Shown here: positions 32,114 to 42,420 of the stretch, piece after piece
Numbering within the stretch: position 1 is the stretch's first letter
Layout of the letters: each line of letters opens with the position of its first letter
Assembly: GCA_949128115.1 (NCBI GenBank)
Contig: OX421968.1
Span: 31,400,877-31,464,876 of the forward strand
Length of the DNA: 64,000 nt
From: Anaspis maculata
Lineage: Eukaryota; Arthropoda; Insecta; Coleoptera; Scraptiidae
Reading direction: 5' to 3'
The notes under the pieces: generated by a model
Seen by the model: only the letters and a program-made list of their open reading frames with translations
Database searches by the model: none
Told to the model about the DNA's origin: nothing
Program-made: the position numbers and the translations under genes

Positions 32114-33508
32114 ATGGAGGGTACACTGATCGTTCGCAGTCCTCATTCGTCACCCGAAGGTGCACCCCTGCAGAAAAAAATCAGACCTCTGGGGTACACA
32201 CAATTCAGCTACGACCTTCGAGAAATTGAACAGATTACGAGACAGAAGACCCCAGAGAATGCCAAATCGACTCATGAAGAAGTGATTTCTGATACCGACG
32301 AAGAATCGCTGGACGATCTGGGCGATGACGCGGTTAGTTGCGTGGTTCAGGCCCTCCAGAGTATAAAAAGAGCGACCACAGAGGAGGTTAATGGTAAAAC
32401 GGTGTTCAATAAGTCGCACCAAATACTTGTGTCACAAGGAACCGATGTGATTTATCAGAATATCATCAAAATGATACAATACCAGCGCCACCTGGAGAAG
32501 CAGCTTTGGAAGAGAAGAACTGAAGAGGTTCGAAATACACAGAGGACAAAAGATGGCAGTAGTGTACATACACGCATCCAACAAGAACTTCCGCCACCAC
32601 AAAAACACCAGCAGCCACAACAGGGCAGAACTTTCGCACATGTGACAAAAACGTATGGAGCTATAAAGGAGAGGGAACATGGGGAACAGGTGAGAACACA
32701 GTGGAAAACACCGCCTCAGAAGAAGAATGAAATTAAAAATGAAATCCTGCTAAAAACAAAGGACGGTGACGACATACGAAAGAAATGGAAGGAAATTAGC
32801 AGCAAAATCAAACCTGGCGAGATCGGAGGGGGAGTGTCAAGCACAATAACGGCGGGCAAGGATAAAATGATAATAGTAGCAAAGGATAAGGAACAAAAAG
32901 AAAAACTAATCAGAGTCATAAACGGGATGGGTGATGTCGAAACCTTGGAACGACAACGAAAAAGACCAACGATCACTCTCTGCGGCATCCAGAGAGGCCT
33001 AAACCTGGATGACATATATAATGATCTCTACAAGCAGAATGAAATCCATTTTCTCACAACTGAGGAGGAACTTAGGCGCTGCCTAAAACATGTCGTTACA
33101 AAGCCATGTCGAAATCCAGCCAGGCAAAACTGGCTATTTGAGGCGGAACCAGCTCTGGCGAAATTTCTTTTGAAGAAAGAGATACTCATCATCAATCTCA
33201 CTGCAACATATGTGAGGGAAGATCTCTCTGTGGCCATGTGCTACAAATGCTGCCTATTTGGACATGTTAGCAAACACTGTACCCAGCCAGAAGACATATG
33301 CCACAAATGTGGCAAAAAGCACAAAGGAGCCGACTGCATCGAAATGATACCGAACTGTATCAATTGCGAAAGATCTAGAATACCCGAAAGGCAACACACA
33401 GCAAATGACCGCAACTGCCCTTGCTTTATAAGGCAACTAGAACATCTTCGAAACAATACCAGCTACAACGCCGAACAGCCCAGAAACGAAACGAACCAGG
33501 ATGGATAG
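32114..33508 (+). CDS. LINE ORF1 (gag-like nucleic-acid-binding protein)
   Basis: About 464 codons from the first ATG; an upstream in-frame TTG at 32096 is unlikely to start translation. The N-terminal half is acidic then basic with Gln-rich stretches. The C-terminus carries three cysteine knuckles in order: CYKCCLFGHVSKHC (CX2CX4HX4C), CHKCGKKHKGADC (CX2CX3HX4C), and a longer CINC...H...C. This triple array is typical of ORF1 proteins of the Jockey and I groups, which bind the element RNA and package it with ORF2. It overlaps ORF2 by eight bases (ATGGATAG), suggesting termination-reinitiation for ORF2. No stop or frameshift. Confidence 0.88.
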   Translation: MEGTLIVRSPHSSPEGAPLQKKIRPLGYTQFSYDLREIEQITRQKTPENAKSTHEEVISDTDEESLDDLGDDAVSCVVQALQSIKRATTEEVNGKTVFNKSHQILVSQGTDVIYQNIIKMIQYQRHLEKQLWKRRTEEVRNTQRTKDGSSVHTRIQQELPPPQKHQQPQQGRTFAHVTKTYGAIKEREHGEQVRTQWKTPPQKKNEIKNEILLKTKDGDDIRKKWKEISSKIKPGEIGGGVSSTITAGKDKMIIVAKDKEQKEKLIRVINGMGDVETLERQRKRPTITLCGIQRGLNLDDIYNDLYKQNEIHFLTTEEELRRCLKHVVTKPCRNPARQNWLFEAEPALAKFLLKKEILIINLTATYVREDLSVAMCYKCCLFGHVSKHCTQPEDICHKCGKKHKGADCIEMIPNCINCERSRIPERQHTANDRNCPCFIRQLEHLRNNTSYNAEQPRNETNQDG

Positions 33509-36398
33509 TAAGAATGTGTGGATGAAGCAACGACAGCCGCGGCAGCAACAACAACGGGGGCCAAAACAAAGACCAGACAGAGAATGCCGACTTACAATCG
33601 CGCATCTGAACGTGAGATCGTTGAACTCCACATTTCATGACTTCAGAGACATCGTCCTTAAGAACTGTTTTGATGTTGTGGCGGTGAGTGAGACATGGCT
33701 TACTGATGCGATAGGGAGTGGGAATGTTTCTATTGATGGATATGCTTTTATCAGAAAGGACAGAGGTGCAAGAGGTGGAGGAGTGGGAATGTATATCCGA
33801 AGCCACTTGAAATTTGAAACTTTACTGAACTGCTCTGAAAACAACGAACAATTGTGGGTGAAAATTGAGGTCAGCGGGCCGACTAAGAAACATTCGATTG
33901 TGGTGGGGGTCCTGTACAGGCCACCTCACCGACATTATAAGGATTTCTTCGATGTTTTTGAGAGTGACATAGCCTCTATTGGTCTTAACGCTGATAACTT
34001 GTTCTGTCTGGGTGATTTTAATGTGAACCTCCTTGAGACGGAGACCCCAGAAGCCATCTTCGTAAGAAACACTTTGGATGGTCTCGGTCTTACACAACTC
34101 ATTGAAACTCCTACAAGAATATCGCACGACAGCAACAAACTCATAGACTACATAATCACCTCCAACAAAGACCTAGTTATCACAACGGACGTTACCGATG
34201 CATCGCAGGTTAGTGACCACTGCCTCATACTCTGCGAGCTTCTCCTCTGTGGCACTTCAAACAAAAAAAACACTGAGAAGAAAGCGAGAGATTTCAAGAA
34301 TCTCGATTACCACCAGTTTGAGGCAGATTTACGTTCATTGCCGTGGAAGAACATTTTTGACATTGCGGATGTTGACGGTAAAGTTGAGTTCTTCACAAAC
34401 AACATTTTGACCCTTCTGGATCTGCACGCGCCCTACCGAACAATCAGAGTAACAAAAAAATACGCTCCCTGGTTGACTGATGGACTTCGAGATTTGATCA
34501 AGACCAGAGACAACGCTCACGCAAGATTCAAGAGAAATAAATTGCCCAGGGATCTTGAACTATACAAGACTCTCAGAAACTACATCACCACAGCCTGCAG
34601 AAGAGAGAAGGAGGCATACGCAGACTCGCAGAATGGCGGACTTACGGGACGGTCTTGTTGGACTTACCTGAAGAAAATGAACATCGTCGAAAGCAAAGCC
34701 TCCCCGCCTTTACCGGACCGCCTTGTGGATGTAGAAAATATGAATAAATACTTCATAGAGTCGATCCCAACTATCCAACCTGACCCAGACCTACTAGAGG
34801 GCTATGTCTCAGCCAACCTCTTGACGGATCGCAGTTTTGCATTCAGCAGGGTGGATGAGAGTGAGGTGTTAAGTATTGTTTCCGGGATTAAAACAAAAGC
34901 TACAGGTGCAGATGGGATTAACATTGACACGATAAGGCTATGTCTACCTTTTGTTCTCGAATATGTCACACATATCATCAATTTCTGTCTCCTCAAATCT
35001 ACTTTCCCACAAAGATGGAAAGAAGCGTTAGTGCTCCCCATCCCAAAAAACAATAACGCTACGGAATTATGTCACTTACGCCCAATAAGTATACTCCCTA
35101 CACTGTCTAAAATCCTGGAAAAAGTTATGGATGACCAGTTGACAGTATTCCTGGAGAACAAAAATTTGATACCACCCCTACAATCGGGCTTCAGGAAGGG
35201 ACATAGCTGTAGCACGGCGCTCGCTAGCATCACGGATGATATTTTTCGGGGGGTCGATGGGGGCCGCTGTACGATGCTTGTACTTCTCGACTACACAAAA
35301 GCGTTTGACACCTTAAACCATACCATCCTGGAGGCTATGCTGTCACACATGGGGCTTATGCCGGACGCTGTGGGATTATTCACGTCTTTCCTGAAAAATC
35401 GAACACAAATCGTGGTATACAACAACATCAGATCGGAACCTTTACCCATCAAATCCGGCGTCCCTCAGGGTGCCAGAATATCTCCATTGCTCTTCAAAGT
35501 GTATATATCGGATTTCTCTAGATGCATCCTATCTAGCACTCCCCATTTCTACGCAGATGACACACAGCTTTATCTTACCTTCTCCCCTGGCGAGGTAACT
35601 CAAGCATGCACAGCAATGAATTACGATTTGGAAAACCTTGCAGCTCACTCCAAGAAACATTGCCTTCAGTTGAATCCCAGTAAGTCCTCTGTCATCATAT
35701 TTGGAAGAAATGGAGATAGACGTGAATGCGGAGATGCAGTGCGGATAAGGCTTGAAGGGGAGGTTGTCAGTGGACACGAGGTGGTTCGCAACTTGGGATT
35801 GTACATGGATGGGGGGCTGAGGTTCACCGATCACGTTTCAAAGTGTCTTCAAAGGGCGTATTTGAACCTGAGGAAAATATACCGGGCACGGCATTTGCTA
35901 AACAAGAAGACCAAGACCGTCTTATGTGACGCAATGATTCTTTCACACTTCAACTTTTGCGATACTGTTTATGGGCCCTGTCTGCTTGCGAGCGACTCAC
36001 GGAGGATACAAAAAATGCAAAACTCGTGCATTCGGATGATTTGCGGTGTGAGGAGAGGCTTGCCTGTTTCGCACAAACTCCAGGAATTAAATTGGCTTAA
36101 TATGACCAAGAGGAGGCAGTTACATACGGCGATCTTCTACCACAACATCATCAAGACAAAATGTCCAACATATCTGTACAAGCGTATATCTTTCAGAACC
36201 GACGTGCATAATGTCAACATCCGCTTCAAAGGTACCCTGACTCCACCTGCTCATAACACACAACTGTTCAAAAACTCATTCAGCTACAACATCACCAAAT
36301 GCTACAACTTGATACCAGAAGAAGCCAAGGCCGCAAACCACCGAACTTTCAGGCGTCAGATCCGAGATTTACTGCGGGAGGAATTGCTGACTGTGTGA
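33501..36398 (+). CDS. LINE ORF2: endonuclease and reverse transcriptase
   Basis: 965 codons from an ATG that overlaps the ORF1 stop. Residues about 30-250 are an apurinic-type endonuclease: HLNVRSL, the metal-binding ETWL, LGDFNVN, and the SDH catalytic block near residue 238. Residues about 450-760 are the reverse transcriptase: TGADGI, LRPISILPTLSK, SGFRKGHSCSTAL, a DYTKAFD strand, GVPQGARISPLLF (about 653) and the catalytic YADDTQLYL (about 683). The thumb and C-terminal region follows; no RNase H domain is visible, unlike I-factor-type elements. The enzyme would nick target DNA and prime reverse transcription there. All key residues I can check are present. Confidence 0.92.
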   Translation: MDSKNVWMKQRQPRQQQQRGPKQRPDRECRLTIAHLNVRSLNSTFHDFRDIVLKNCFDVVAVSETWLTDAIGSGNVSIDGYAFIRKDRGARGGGVGMYIRSHLKFETLLNCSENNEQLWVKIEVSGPTKKHSIVVGVLYRPPHRHYKDFFDVFESDIASIGLNADNLFCLGDFNVNLLETETPEAIFVRNTLDGLGLTQLIETPTRISHDSNKLIDYIITSNKDLVITTDVTDASQVSDHCLILCELLLCGTSNKKNTEKKARDFKNLDYHQFEADLRSLPWKNIFDIADVDGKVEFFTNNILTLLDLHAPYRTIRVTKKYAPWLTDGLRDLIKTRDNAHARFKRNKLPRDLELYKTLRNYITTACRREKEAYADSQNGGLTGRSCWTYLKKMNIVESKASPPLPDRLVDVENMNKYFIESIPTIQPDPDLLEGYVSANLLTDRSFAFSRVDESEVLSIVSGIKTKATGADGINIDTIRLCLPFVLEYVTHIINFCLLKSTFPQRWKEALVLPIPKNNNATELCHLRPISILPTLSKILEKVMDDQLTVFLENKNLIPPLQSGFRKGHSCSTALASITDDIFRGVDGGRCTMLVLLDYTKAFDTLNHTILEAMLSHMGLMPDAVGLFTSFLKNRTQIVVYNNIRSEPLPIKSGVPQGARISPLLFKVYISDFSRCILSSTPHFYADDTQLYLTFSPGEVTQACTAMNYDLENLAAHSKKHCLQLNPSKSSVIIFGRNGDRRECGDAVRIRLEGEVVSGHEVVRNLGLYMDGGLRFTDHVSKCLQRAYLNLRKIYRARHLLNKKTKTVLCDAMILSHFNFCDTVYGPCLLASDSRRIQKMQNSCIRMICGVRRGLPVSHKLQELNWLNMTKRRQLHTAIFYHNIIKTKCPTYLYKRISFRTDVHNVNIRFKGTLTPPAHNTQLFKNSFSYNITKCYNLIPEEAKAANHRTFRRQIRDLLREELLTV

Positions 36399-36639
36399 TA
36401 TTCCTGAGATGGAGATGTCTCCTAAATGGTGCGTCTGCCCACCCTGTCTCTTCACTCGTTTGGGCTGTGAATTCATGTGTGCAATGATATTGTTATTATG
36501 ATATTTTTGAGCAATGTATTTATTGTCTACCTCTATATATTATTGTTGTAAATGTAACACACTTTGCTTGCAAACGGTTAGGTGGAAGAACAGCTAGAGC
36601 CGCCAGGCTCTAAGCTGAACCTCGCCGAGAATAAAGTCC

Positions 36640-36640
<1 letters not shown>

Positions 36641-36673
<33 letters not shown>
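36641..36673 (+). repeat. (TTA)n LINE tail
   Basis: Uninterrupted TTA units directly after AATAAAGTCC, forming the 3' end of the LINE. Confidence 0.9.
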
Positions 36674-36675
<2 letters not shown>

Positions 36676-36688
36676 TTTCCCTCGCGAC

Positions 36689-36700
36689 AACATATTTGTT
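36689..36700. repeat. 12-bp target duplication of the PLE dimer, left copy
   Basis: AACATATTTGTT, repeated exactly at 52736-52747. The related host-repeat arm near 27497-27510 has it only once. Confidence 0.8.
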
Positions 36701-37592
36701 CAATTTCAGGAAAGGATCCGCCATCTCACAGAAGGATATATGGATTAAAAATGATTGAACTGCACGCAGTCTTCCTTCAAAATGTTTTATTTTATTCTGA
36801 CCGGTTTCGAAGGTCTCTGGCCCTTCTTCGTCAGAGTGTAAAGCTATAAGATAAAATACATAAAGCAAGTACATAAAAGGAGAACGATAACATACCAAAA
36901 ATGTATAAAAGGATGGTATAAATAAAGTTTGTGTAAAAGGTTTAAAATTCTTGAGATGTCAATAAAACAGTTATGATGTTGTCATGGAAGGAAGGACAAA
37001 AGAACTTGATGGAAATGTATCAAATAATAGAGTTAATAATAATGGTACAAGGTGGGTGAAAAATTAATGAAAGGATGGTTGATTAGAGAGGAAAAAGGTT
37101 ATTCAAATCAAAGGCGTTGTAAAAGTGTTTAAAAGGGAAATCTATACAATCATTTAGGCAATTTTGAGCAGAATTACTGGTTGCTTTACAAATTTCAAGA
37201 ACCTCTAAACTATCTAAAAGCCTTCCTTTCTTACAAACATGTAAAATTTCAAAATTAGTTTCTAAAATGAAGTCATGATTCTCTGAGATGATATGATTGG
37301 CGAAAGATGAAGGTGTGTCAATTGAAAGGGTAACTCGACCTTGCCTGATATATCTCATGTGTTCTTTAAGACGCTCAATAAATTTTCTGCCTGATTGTCC
37401 GATATAGAAAGAGTTACAATTGTTACAGTTAAGTTTGTAAACACCGGATTTGTCTTGAGGAGAGAGAATGTCTTTTGTATTGACTAGATAGGAGTTTAAA
37501 TTTGAATTTGTTCTGAAAGAAATATTGATTCCAAAAGTTTTAAAAATGTTTCCAACGATTTTAGAAGGGATGCCAAAATAAGATATGCTATG
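36701..37592 (-). pseudogene. PLE minus copy: GIY-YIG endonuclease and 3' UTR
   Basis: The minus-strand frame encodes the Penelope GIY-YIG endonuclease: a CNNC zinc-like pair, SFYIGQSGRKF, an RLKEH helix and HIISENHDF, ending at a stop near 37083. The 3' UTR runs to 36701 and contains a hammerhead-type motif. It continues the RT at 42421-43108, from which it is separated by the gypsy insertion. Confidence 0.9.
36789..36847 (-). ncRNA. hammerhead ribozyme motif in PLE 3' region (minus copy)
   Basis: On the minus strand: CTGACGA, stem II GAAGG...CCTTC closing an eight-base loop, GAAA, a self-complementary ACCGGT stem III and a C at the cleavage position. The flanks can form stem I with a small internal loop (CTTTACACT with AGAATAAAA). 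This is the minimal type-I hammerhead known from Penelope-like elements, where the short palindromic stem III favours dimeric folding. Confidence 0.7.
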
Positions 37593-37597
37593 GTAAC

Positions 37598-37811
37598 TGA
37601 AGAATACGTTGTCTATTAAAGATACACCAGCATTTTGTATGCGTTTTATTCTATTGTACTGTGATACATTTTGTTACAACTGGAGAGTACATCGTGTTCC
37701 GCGTGATGCTTGATGCGGAGTGTGGACTGCCGCTGCTGTGGGCACAGCCGCTGTCGTTCATCGGTCGTGTGCGCCGGACCGTCATTGTCAGGCATGCCAA
37801 CATACATTACA
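37598..37811 (-). repeat. gypsy 3' LTR (214 bp)
   Basis: Same length and, by eye, same sequence as 42202-42415. Confidence 0.93.
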
Positions 37812-37821
37812 CATTTCCCTC

Positions 37822-40800
37822 CTAAAATTGAAGCTCGTAGTTGTCAAACTTGTTGGGAATTTTTCTCTCACGAATGCTTCTACGTATAGAGGGACCCTCT
37901 GCGGATTCGGCGGGCACCAGAGGCTTGCGGGCGCTGATGGCGTCTTGCTGCGACGTTGTTGGCTGGACCGCCAGGGAGGTTCTTTCTGCTGATGATGTGT
38001 TGGACTCAGCTTCAACCTGTTGCGGAGATGATCGCGTGACACAAGGCTGAATCGGAGGCTGTGAACATGTTTCTCTAGCATTATTCCGATCATCATTGAA
38101 ATTTTGATCATCGGAAGAACCCGCAATCACATTGCTCTTTATTCTTTCACTCCCTCTATCATTCATACTTTCATACTGGTTCCTACCCGCAGTGTCGACG
38201 TCGTTGGAGTTGTCGATGATGTTTGGATTGCGGAAGCTGTACGGTGCTGGGCAGTGGACCCTTTGTGATTCATTGGTTTTAATTGATGTCTGAATAGCGT
38301 CATGATTATTTTCATCATGATGCCATCCGTTCATGACTTTTGACTGCTTTAAACGAATTTGATTTGGATGTCGCTTCCAAATGAAATGTTCATGAGTTTT
38401 ACACAAGTAAGTAGCTCTGCCCAACTTGCGTATAATTTTTGCATTGCACCACTTCATCCCCCTTCTATAATCCTTGATATAGACGTCGTCGCCTAAATTA
38501 AAGTTTCGAACTTTTGATTGATTATTCGTCACGAAAGATGTTTCAGTTTTTGTTAACAAATCAAGTCTCGTTCGCAGTTTTCTATTGAACATCATTTCGG
38601 CTGGTGGTTTCTTAGTTGTGCAATGAGGAGTGTTCCTGTATGACAATAAGAATCTAGCTAAAACTGTGGAGATTGAAAGATTTTCGTTCTTAGGGTCTGA
38701 AGAAATTCGTCTTAGAGCGTTTTTTACAGTCTTTACACAATTTTCGGCTAATCCGTTGCTTTGGGCGTTATGAGGTGATATGGTCAGATGTTTAATTGCG
38801 TTTTTCTTCAGAAAATCCTCCATTTCTTCCGAAACAAAAGATGGACCATTGTCCGATACTAACGTGTTAGGCAACCCGTACCTTGAGAAACATTCTCTGA
38901 ATTTTTCAATTGTTGCTGTGGACCTTATGTTTGTCATAGGTATTACCTCAATCCATCTGGTGTAACTATCAACAATAATAAGATACTCGCGGGTTCCGAA
39001 ATGGAAAAAATCTACGTGAATGGTGTGAAACGGCACGTCCGCTCTAGGCCACGATACATTACTTTTAGGTGGATCGGATTTTGAAAAATTGCAGTTATCA
39101 CAGGTTTTACAAATCCGTTCTATATTTTCGTCAATTTTCGGAAACCATAAGTACGACCTTGCTAACGATTTGGTTTTGACAACGCCCTGATGACTTGAAT
39201 GCAATTCCAACAGTACTTGATCTTGTAGAGAACGGGGTATTACTATTCTATGCCCATAAAACAAACAGTTATTTACGACTTGGAGATCATATTTTCTTAC
39301 AAAATATGGTCTCAATGATTCGTCCGTTATCTTATCTGGCCATGATGCAATTGTGAATTGTTTGACTCTACCCAATATATGATCTTTATCAGTCTCCGCC
39401 CTTACAGTGTCCATGTTTAAAGGGATGTCAATGTTAGAAAAGTATATACCATTGTCTTCGTCCGATTCCTCTACATTCCCTTTGTCAATTGGCAACGGCA
39501 TGCGCGAAAGATAGTCTGCAATCTTGTTACTTTTGCCGGGTATATGTATTATCTCGTAATCGAAATTCTGTAAATACAATGCATAACGCTTTAAACGGTT
39601 TGCGCTCATTTGATTTATTTCCTTGCCGCCAAATATCGTAATTAGCGCTTTTTGGTCAGTCCTGAGAGTAAACCTATTCCCGTACAAATATTGTTCGTAT
39701 TTCTTTACGCCGTAATAGCAAGCTAAACTCTCCTTATGCACGATTGAATAATTTTGTTCGGATTTTGAGTATGTTCGACTATTACACGTTATTACTCGTT
39801 CACTCCCGTCCCTGAATTTATGTGAAAGCACCGCGCCTATTCTTTTTTCCGACGCGTCTGTAGTCAATATTATTGGCAAACTCGGATCAAAATAACACAA
39901 AACTTCGTCTGTCGTAATCAGATTTTTGACCTTGTTGAAAGCTCTATCACACTGCTCATCCCAAGCGTATTTAGTATCCTTTCTTAATAATTCATACAAC
40001 GGTGCCATTATTTCTGAAATGTTTTTGACGAACCGGGCGTAAAAATTTGCCATTCCAATGAACGATCTTAGTTCGGTTAAGTTTGTGGGTGGTGGTGCTA
40101 ACTTAATTGCTTCCACCTTGTCAGGACTTTTGGATATTCCTTGCTTTGAAAGATCAAAACCTAAGTATGAAACTTTATCTTGTAAAAATCTCGATTTCTG
40201 TATATTCAAGGTTAGTCCTGCCTCTTTCAACTTTATCATGACTTGATTTATATCATCTATATGACTTTTTCCCTCTTTATGTCCGATCAATATGTCGTCT
40301 TGAAAGGTAAACACGTTAGGTAGATCCTGGAAAAGTTGGTCAATGTATTTCTGGAAATAAAAACTGGCACACTTGATACCGAACGGCATTCTATTCACTT
40401 GGTAAAGACCTTTATGTGTGGAAATAGTGACTAATTTTTTTGAGCTATCATCCAATTCAAACTGTAAGTACGCGTCCGATAAGTCAATCTTTGAAAATGC
40501 TACACACCCGCCCAAACTTGCAAAAATCTCATCTACCCTGGGCAACGGGTAATAAACATTATCCAGACATTTATTCAACTTAATATAGCTACCGCAAATC
40601 CTTACTTTCCCGTTCTTTTTAACCACGGGGACAATTTGAGTGCTCCACTCGGTCGACACTACAGGCGTGATAACTCCTTGCTGTTCCATTCTCTCCAGCT
40701 CAGACTCAACCTTGCTTCTAATTGCCAATGGGATTGGTCGCGGAGGTGCATGAGTTGGAACGGATCCCGGTTTAAGCTGCAGTCCAACCTTTGCATACTT

Positions 40801-42132
40801 GAACTTTCCCAGGCGGTCGGTGCACACGTCGGGAAAATTTCGCTGAAGCTGCGCTCTGATGTCGTCCGAATCCACCGAGTTCACATAATCTGGAGAATCG
40901 AAAACAATATTAAATGCGTGCATAAAATCTCGTCCCAATAAACAAACTTTTGCAGTTGAAACAACAAAAAATTTCATTATCTTACTCGTGCCCTTGAACT
41001 TTATCTCTACCTGTAGACAACCGATTGGAATAATAGGTTCGCCGGTATATCCACGAAAACTGACTGTGGTAGGTATGACTTTGAAATGTGACAAATTATC
41101 TCTATAAAATTTCTCTGACAATGCTGATATTGAAGACCCACTGTCCAGTTGCATCATATGTGCCTTCCCACATATTATCACAGATACTTCTATTGGTTTA
41201 AAAACGTTAAAATTATTGACATTACAAACATTTATGTGATAAAAACTGTTCTGACTAGGTTTGACTAGACTCACTTCTACGTTACTAATCGTATTGTCAT
41301 GATTAGCAACTTCGTCTTCATCTATCCAGTTGACGGCTTTCTTTCTTCTGCAGGCTGCCTGGAGATGTCCTTTGACCCCGCATCGCCTGCAGTTGTAATT
41401 CTTGAATCGGCACGATCCACGATGCTCTCTGTTACAATGCTGGCAATTCTCATTTCTTGCTTCTTTCTTCTCGAGTTTTTTCTCTTGGTGGACGGCGTTG
41501 GCGCGATAACGATTGTGGTTTTTTTCTTCACGGTTTCGCCAATCTTGACCTTGAAACGTGATTTTCTGGATTTTGCCTCCGTTTCCACTTGCTTTTTCTA
41601 CGTTTCCACTTGCTTTTTCTACGGCTAGCTCCTTCGACGCAGCGATTCTCAGCAACTCTTCGGCATTTTTCTCACCAGGCTTCTCCTCCACGATTCTGTC
41701 CAGAACGGGTCCCCTTCTCATGCCGGATATAAAGCGATCCGCCAGGACACCAGACAGCAAATTCTCGAACTTACAATTCAGCGAGAGGCGCTTTACTCTA
41801 GCGTACCATTCGGCAGCGGTTTCTTCTTCGTCTTGCTTAGCGCTGTAAAATTGTATTCGCTCTCTATATACGTTTACTTGCGGACTATGGTGCTGGATGA
41901 GTAACTTCGTGAGGTCTGCGTACGTTTTTGATTTTGGCTTGTCCGGGAAACACAGGTCTCTCAGGGTCGCATAAACTTCGATTGACAAATGGCTTATAAG
42001 CAATGCCACTTTTACTGCTGCTTCGGTTACCTTGTTCGCGGCACAGTACTGCTCGAATCTCTCTTCGAAGATCTCGAAGTTTTGCTCTGCCCGGAACATC
42101 TGGATACTGCCTGAATACGCTGCTGTGGTCAT
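37822..42132 (-). CDS. gypsy gag-pol polyprotein
   Basis: About 1436 codons from the first ATG (42132); the open frame extends to a TTG at 42174. Order of domains, counted from 42174: gag with a zinc knuckle CRRCGVKGHLQAAC near residue 261; aspartic protease LDSGSSISALSEKF near 341; RT with the catalytic FQDDILIG near 623; RNase H with TTDASEKRIGAV near 768; integrase with the HHCC finger (HSSHQG ... CKTCDNC) near 990-1025 and the D-D-E core (VDFFHF, DNGPSF near 1106, AENCVKT near 1140). Gag and pol are in one frame without a visible shift signal. A tandem repeat VEKASGN lies in late gag. It ends ten bases before the 3' LTR. All catalytic motifs I can see are conserved. Confidence 0.95.
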   Translation of the reverse strand: MTTAAYSGSIQMFRAEQNFEIFEERFEQYCAANKVTEAAVKVALLISHLSIEVYATLRDLCFPDKPKSKTYADLTKLLIQHHSPQVNVYRERIQFYSAKQDEEETAAEWYARVKRLSLNCKFENLLSGVLADRFISGMRRGPVLDRIVEEKPGEKNAEELLRIAASKELAVEKASGNVEKASGNGGKIQKITFQGQDWRNREEKNHNRYRANAVHQEKKLEKKEARNENCQHCNREHRGSCRFKNYNCRRCGVKGHLQAACRRKKAVNWIDEDEVANHDNTISNVEVSLVKPSQNSFYHINVCNVNNFNVFKPIEVSVIICGKAHMMQLDSGSSISALSEKFYRDNLSHFKVIPTTVSFRGYTGEPIIPIGCLQVEIKFKGTSKIMKFFVVSTAKVCLLGRDFMHAFNIVFDSPDYVNSVDSDDIRAQLQRNFPDVCTDRLGKFKYAKVGLQLKPGSVPTHAPPRPIPLAIRSKVESELERMEQQGVITPVVSTEWSTQIVPVVKKNGKVRICGSYIKLNKCLDNVYYPLPRVDEIFASLGGCVAFSKIDLSDAYLQFELDDSSKKLVTISTHKGLYQVNRMPFGIKCASFYFQKYIDQLFQDLPNVFTFQDDILIGHKEGKSHIDDINQVMIKLKEAGLTLNIQKSRFLQDKVSYLGFDLSKQGISKSPDKVEAIKLAPPPTNLTELRSFIGMANFYARFVKNISEIMAPLYELLRKDTKYAWDEQCDRAFNKVKNLITTDEVLCYFDPSLPIILTTDASEKRIGAVLSHKFRDGSERVITCNSRTYSKSEQNYSIVHKESLACYYGVKKYEQYLYGNRFTLRTDQKALITIFGGKEINQMSANRLKRYALYLQNFDYEIIHIPGKSNKIADYLSRMPLPIDKGNVEESDEDNGIYFSNIDIPLNMDTVRAETDKDHILGRVKQFTIASWPDKITDESLRPYFVRKYDLQVVNNCLFYGHRIVIPRSLQDQVLLELHSSHQGVVKTKSLARSYLWFPKIDENIERICKTCDNCNFSKSDPPKSNVSWPRADVPFHTIHVDFFHFGTREYLIIVDSYTRWIEVIPMTNIRSTATIEKFRECFSRYGLPNTLVSDNGPSFVSEEMEDFLKKNAIKHLTISPHNAQSNGLAENCVKTVKNALRRISSDPKNENLSISTVLARFLLSYRNTPHCTTKKPPAEMMFNRKLRTRLDLLTKTETSFVTNNQSKVRNFNLGDDVYIKDYRRGMKWCNAKIIRKLGRATYLCKTHEHFIWKRHPNQIRLKQSKVMNGWHHDENNHDAIQTSIKTNESQRVHCPAPYSFRNPNIIDNSNDVDTAGRNQYESMNDRGSERIKSNVIAGSSDDQNFNDDRNNARETCSQPPIQPCVTRSSPQQVEAESNTSSAERTSLAVQPTTSQQDAISARKPLVPAESAEGPSIRRSIRERKIPNKFDNYELQF

Positions 42133-42201
42133 CTCGATGCTATGAAATCCGCTTGAATCTTGGCAATCCGTCAATATCTTCGGTTTTCTCTCGTCGCCAG
42201 G

Positions 42202-42415
42202 TGAAGAATACGTTGTCTATTAAAGATACACCAGCATTTTGTATGCGTTTTATTCTATTGTACTGTGATACATTTTGTTACAACTGGAGAGTACATCGTG
42301 TTCCGCGTGATGCTTGATGCGGAGTGTGGACTGCCGCTGCTGTGGGCACAGCCGCTGTCGTTCATCGGTCGTGTGCGCCGGACCGTCATTGTCAGGCATG
42401 CCAACATACATTACA
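42202..42415 (-). repeat. gypsy 5' LTR (214 bp)
   Basis: Bounded by the GTAAC duplication. Just downstream on the minus strand CTGGCGACGAGAG may be the primer-binding site; I cannot assign the tRNA with confidence. Confidence 0.93.
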
Positions 42416-42420
42416 GTAAC

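Larger units (their letters stand above)
31664..36673 (+). mobile_element. full-length Jockey/CR1-superclade LINE
   Basis: About 5.0 kb: a 5' leader of about 450 bp, ORF1 with zinc knuckles, ORF2 with endonuclease and RT, a short 3' UTR with AATAAAGTCC, and an uninterrupted (TTA)n tail (36641-36673). It interrupts the host-repeat word CGGACCAATTTTTCC, whose empty form is in the left arm near 27520-27536; a T-rich duplication (ATTTTT) is possible but blends with the tail. Both ORFs are open throughout, so it may be recently active. Confidence 0.85.
37598..42415 (-). mobile_element. Ty3/gypsy LTR retrotransposon, apparently intact
   Basis: 4.8 kb with two 214-bp LTRs (37598-37811 and 42202-42415) that look identical, TG...CA ends on the minus strand (TGTAATG ... 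TTCTTCA), and a perfect 5-bp GTAAC duplication (37593-37597, 42416-42420). One continuous gag-pol frame fills the interior. A purine-rich run (AGGAGGGAAA on the minus strand) precedes the 3' LTR. It lies in the RT of the minus PLE copy. Identical LTRs imply recent insertion. There is no env-like ORF after pol. Confidence 0.95.
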
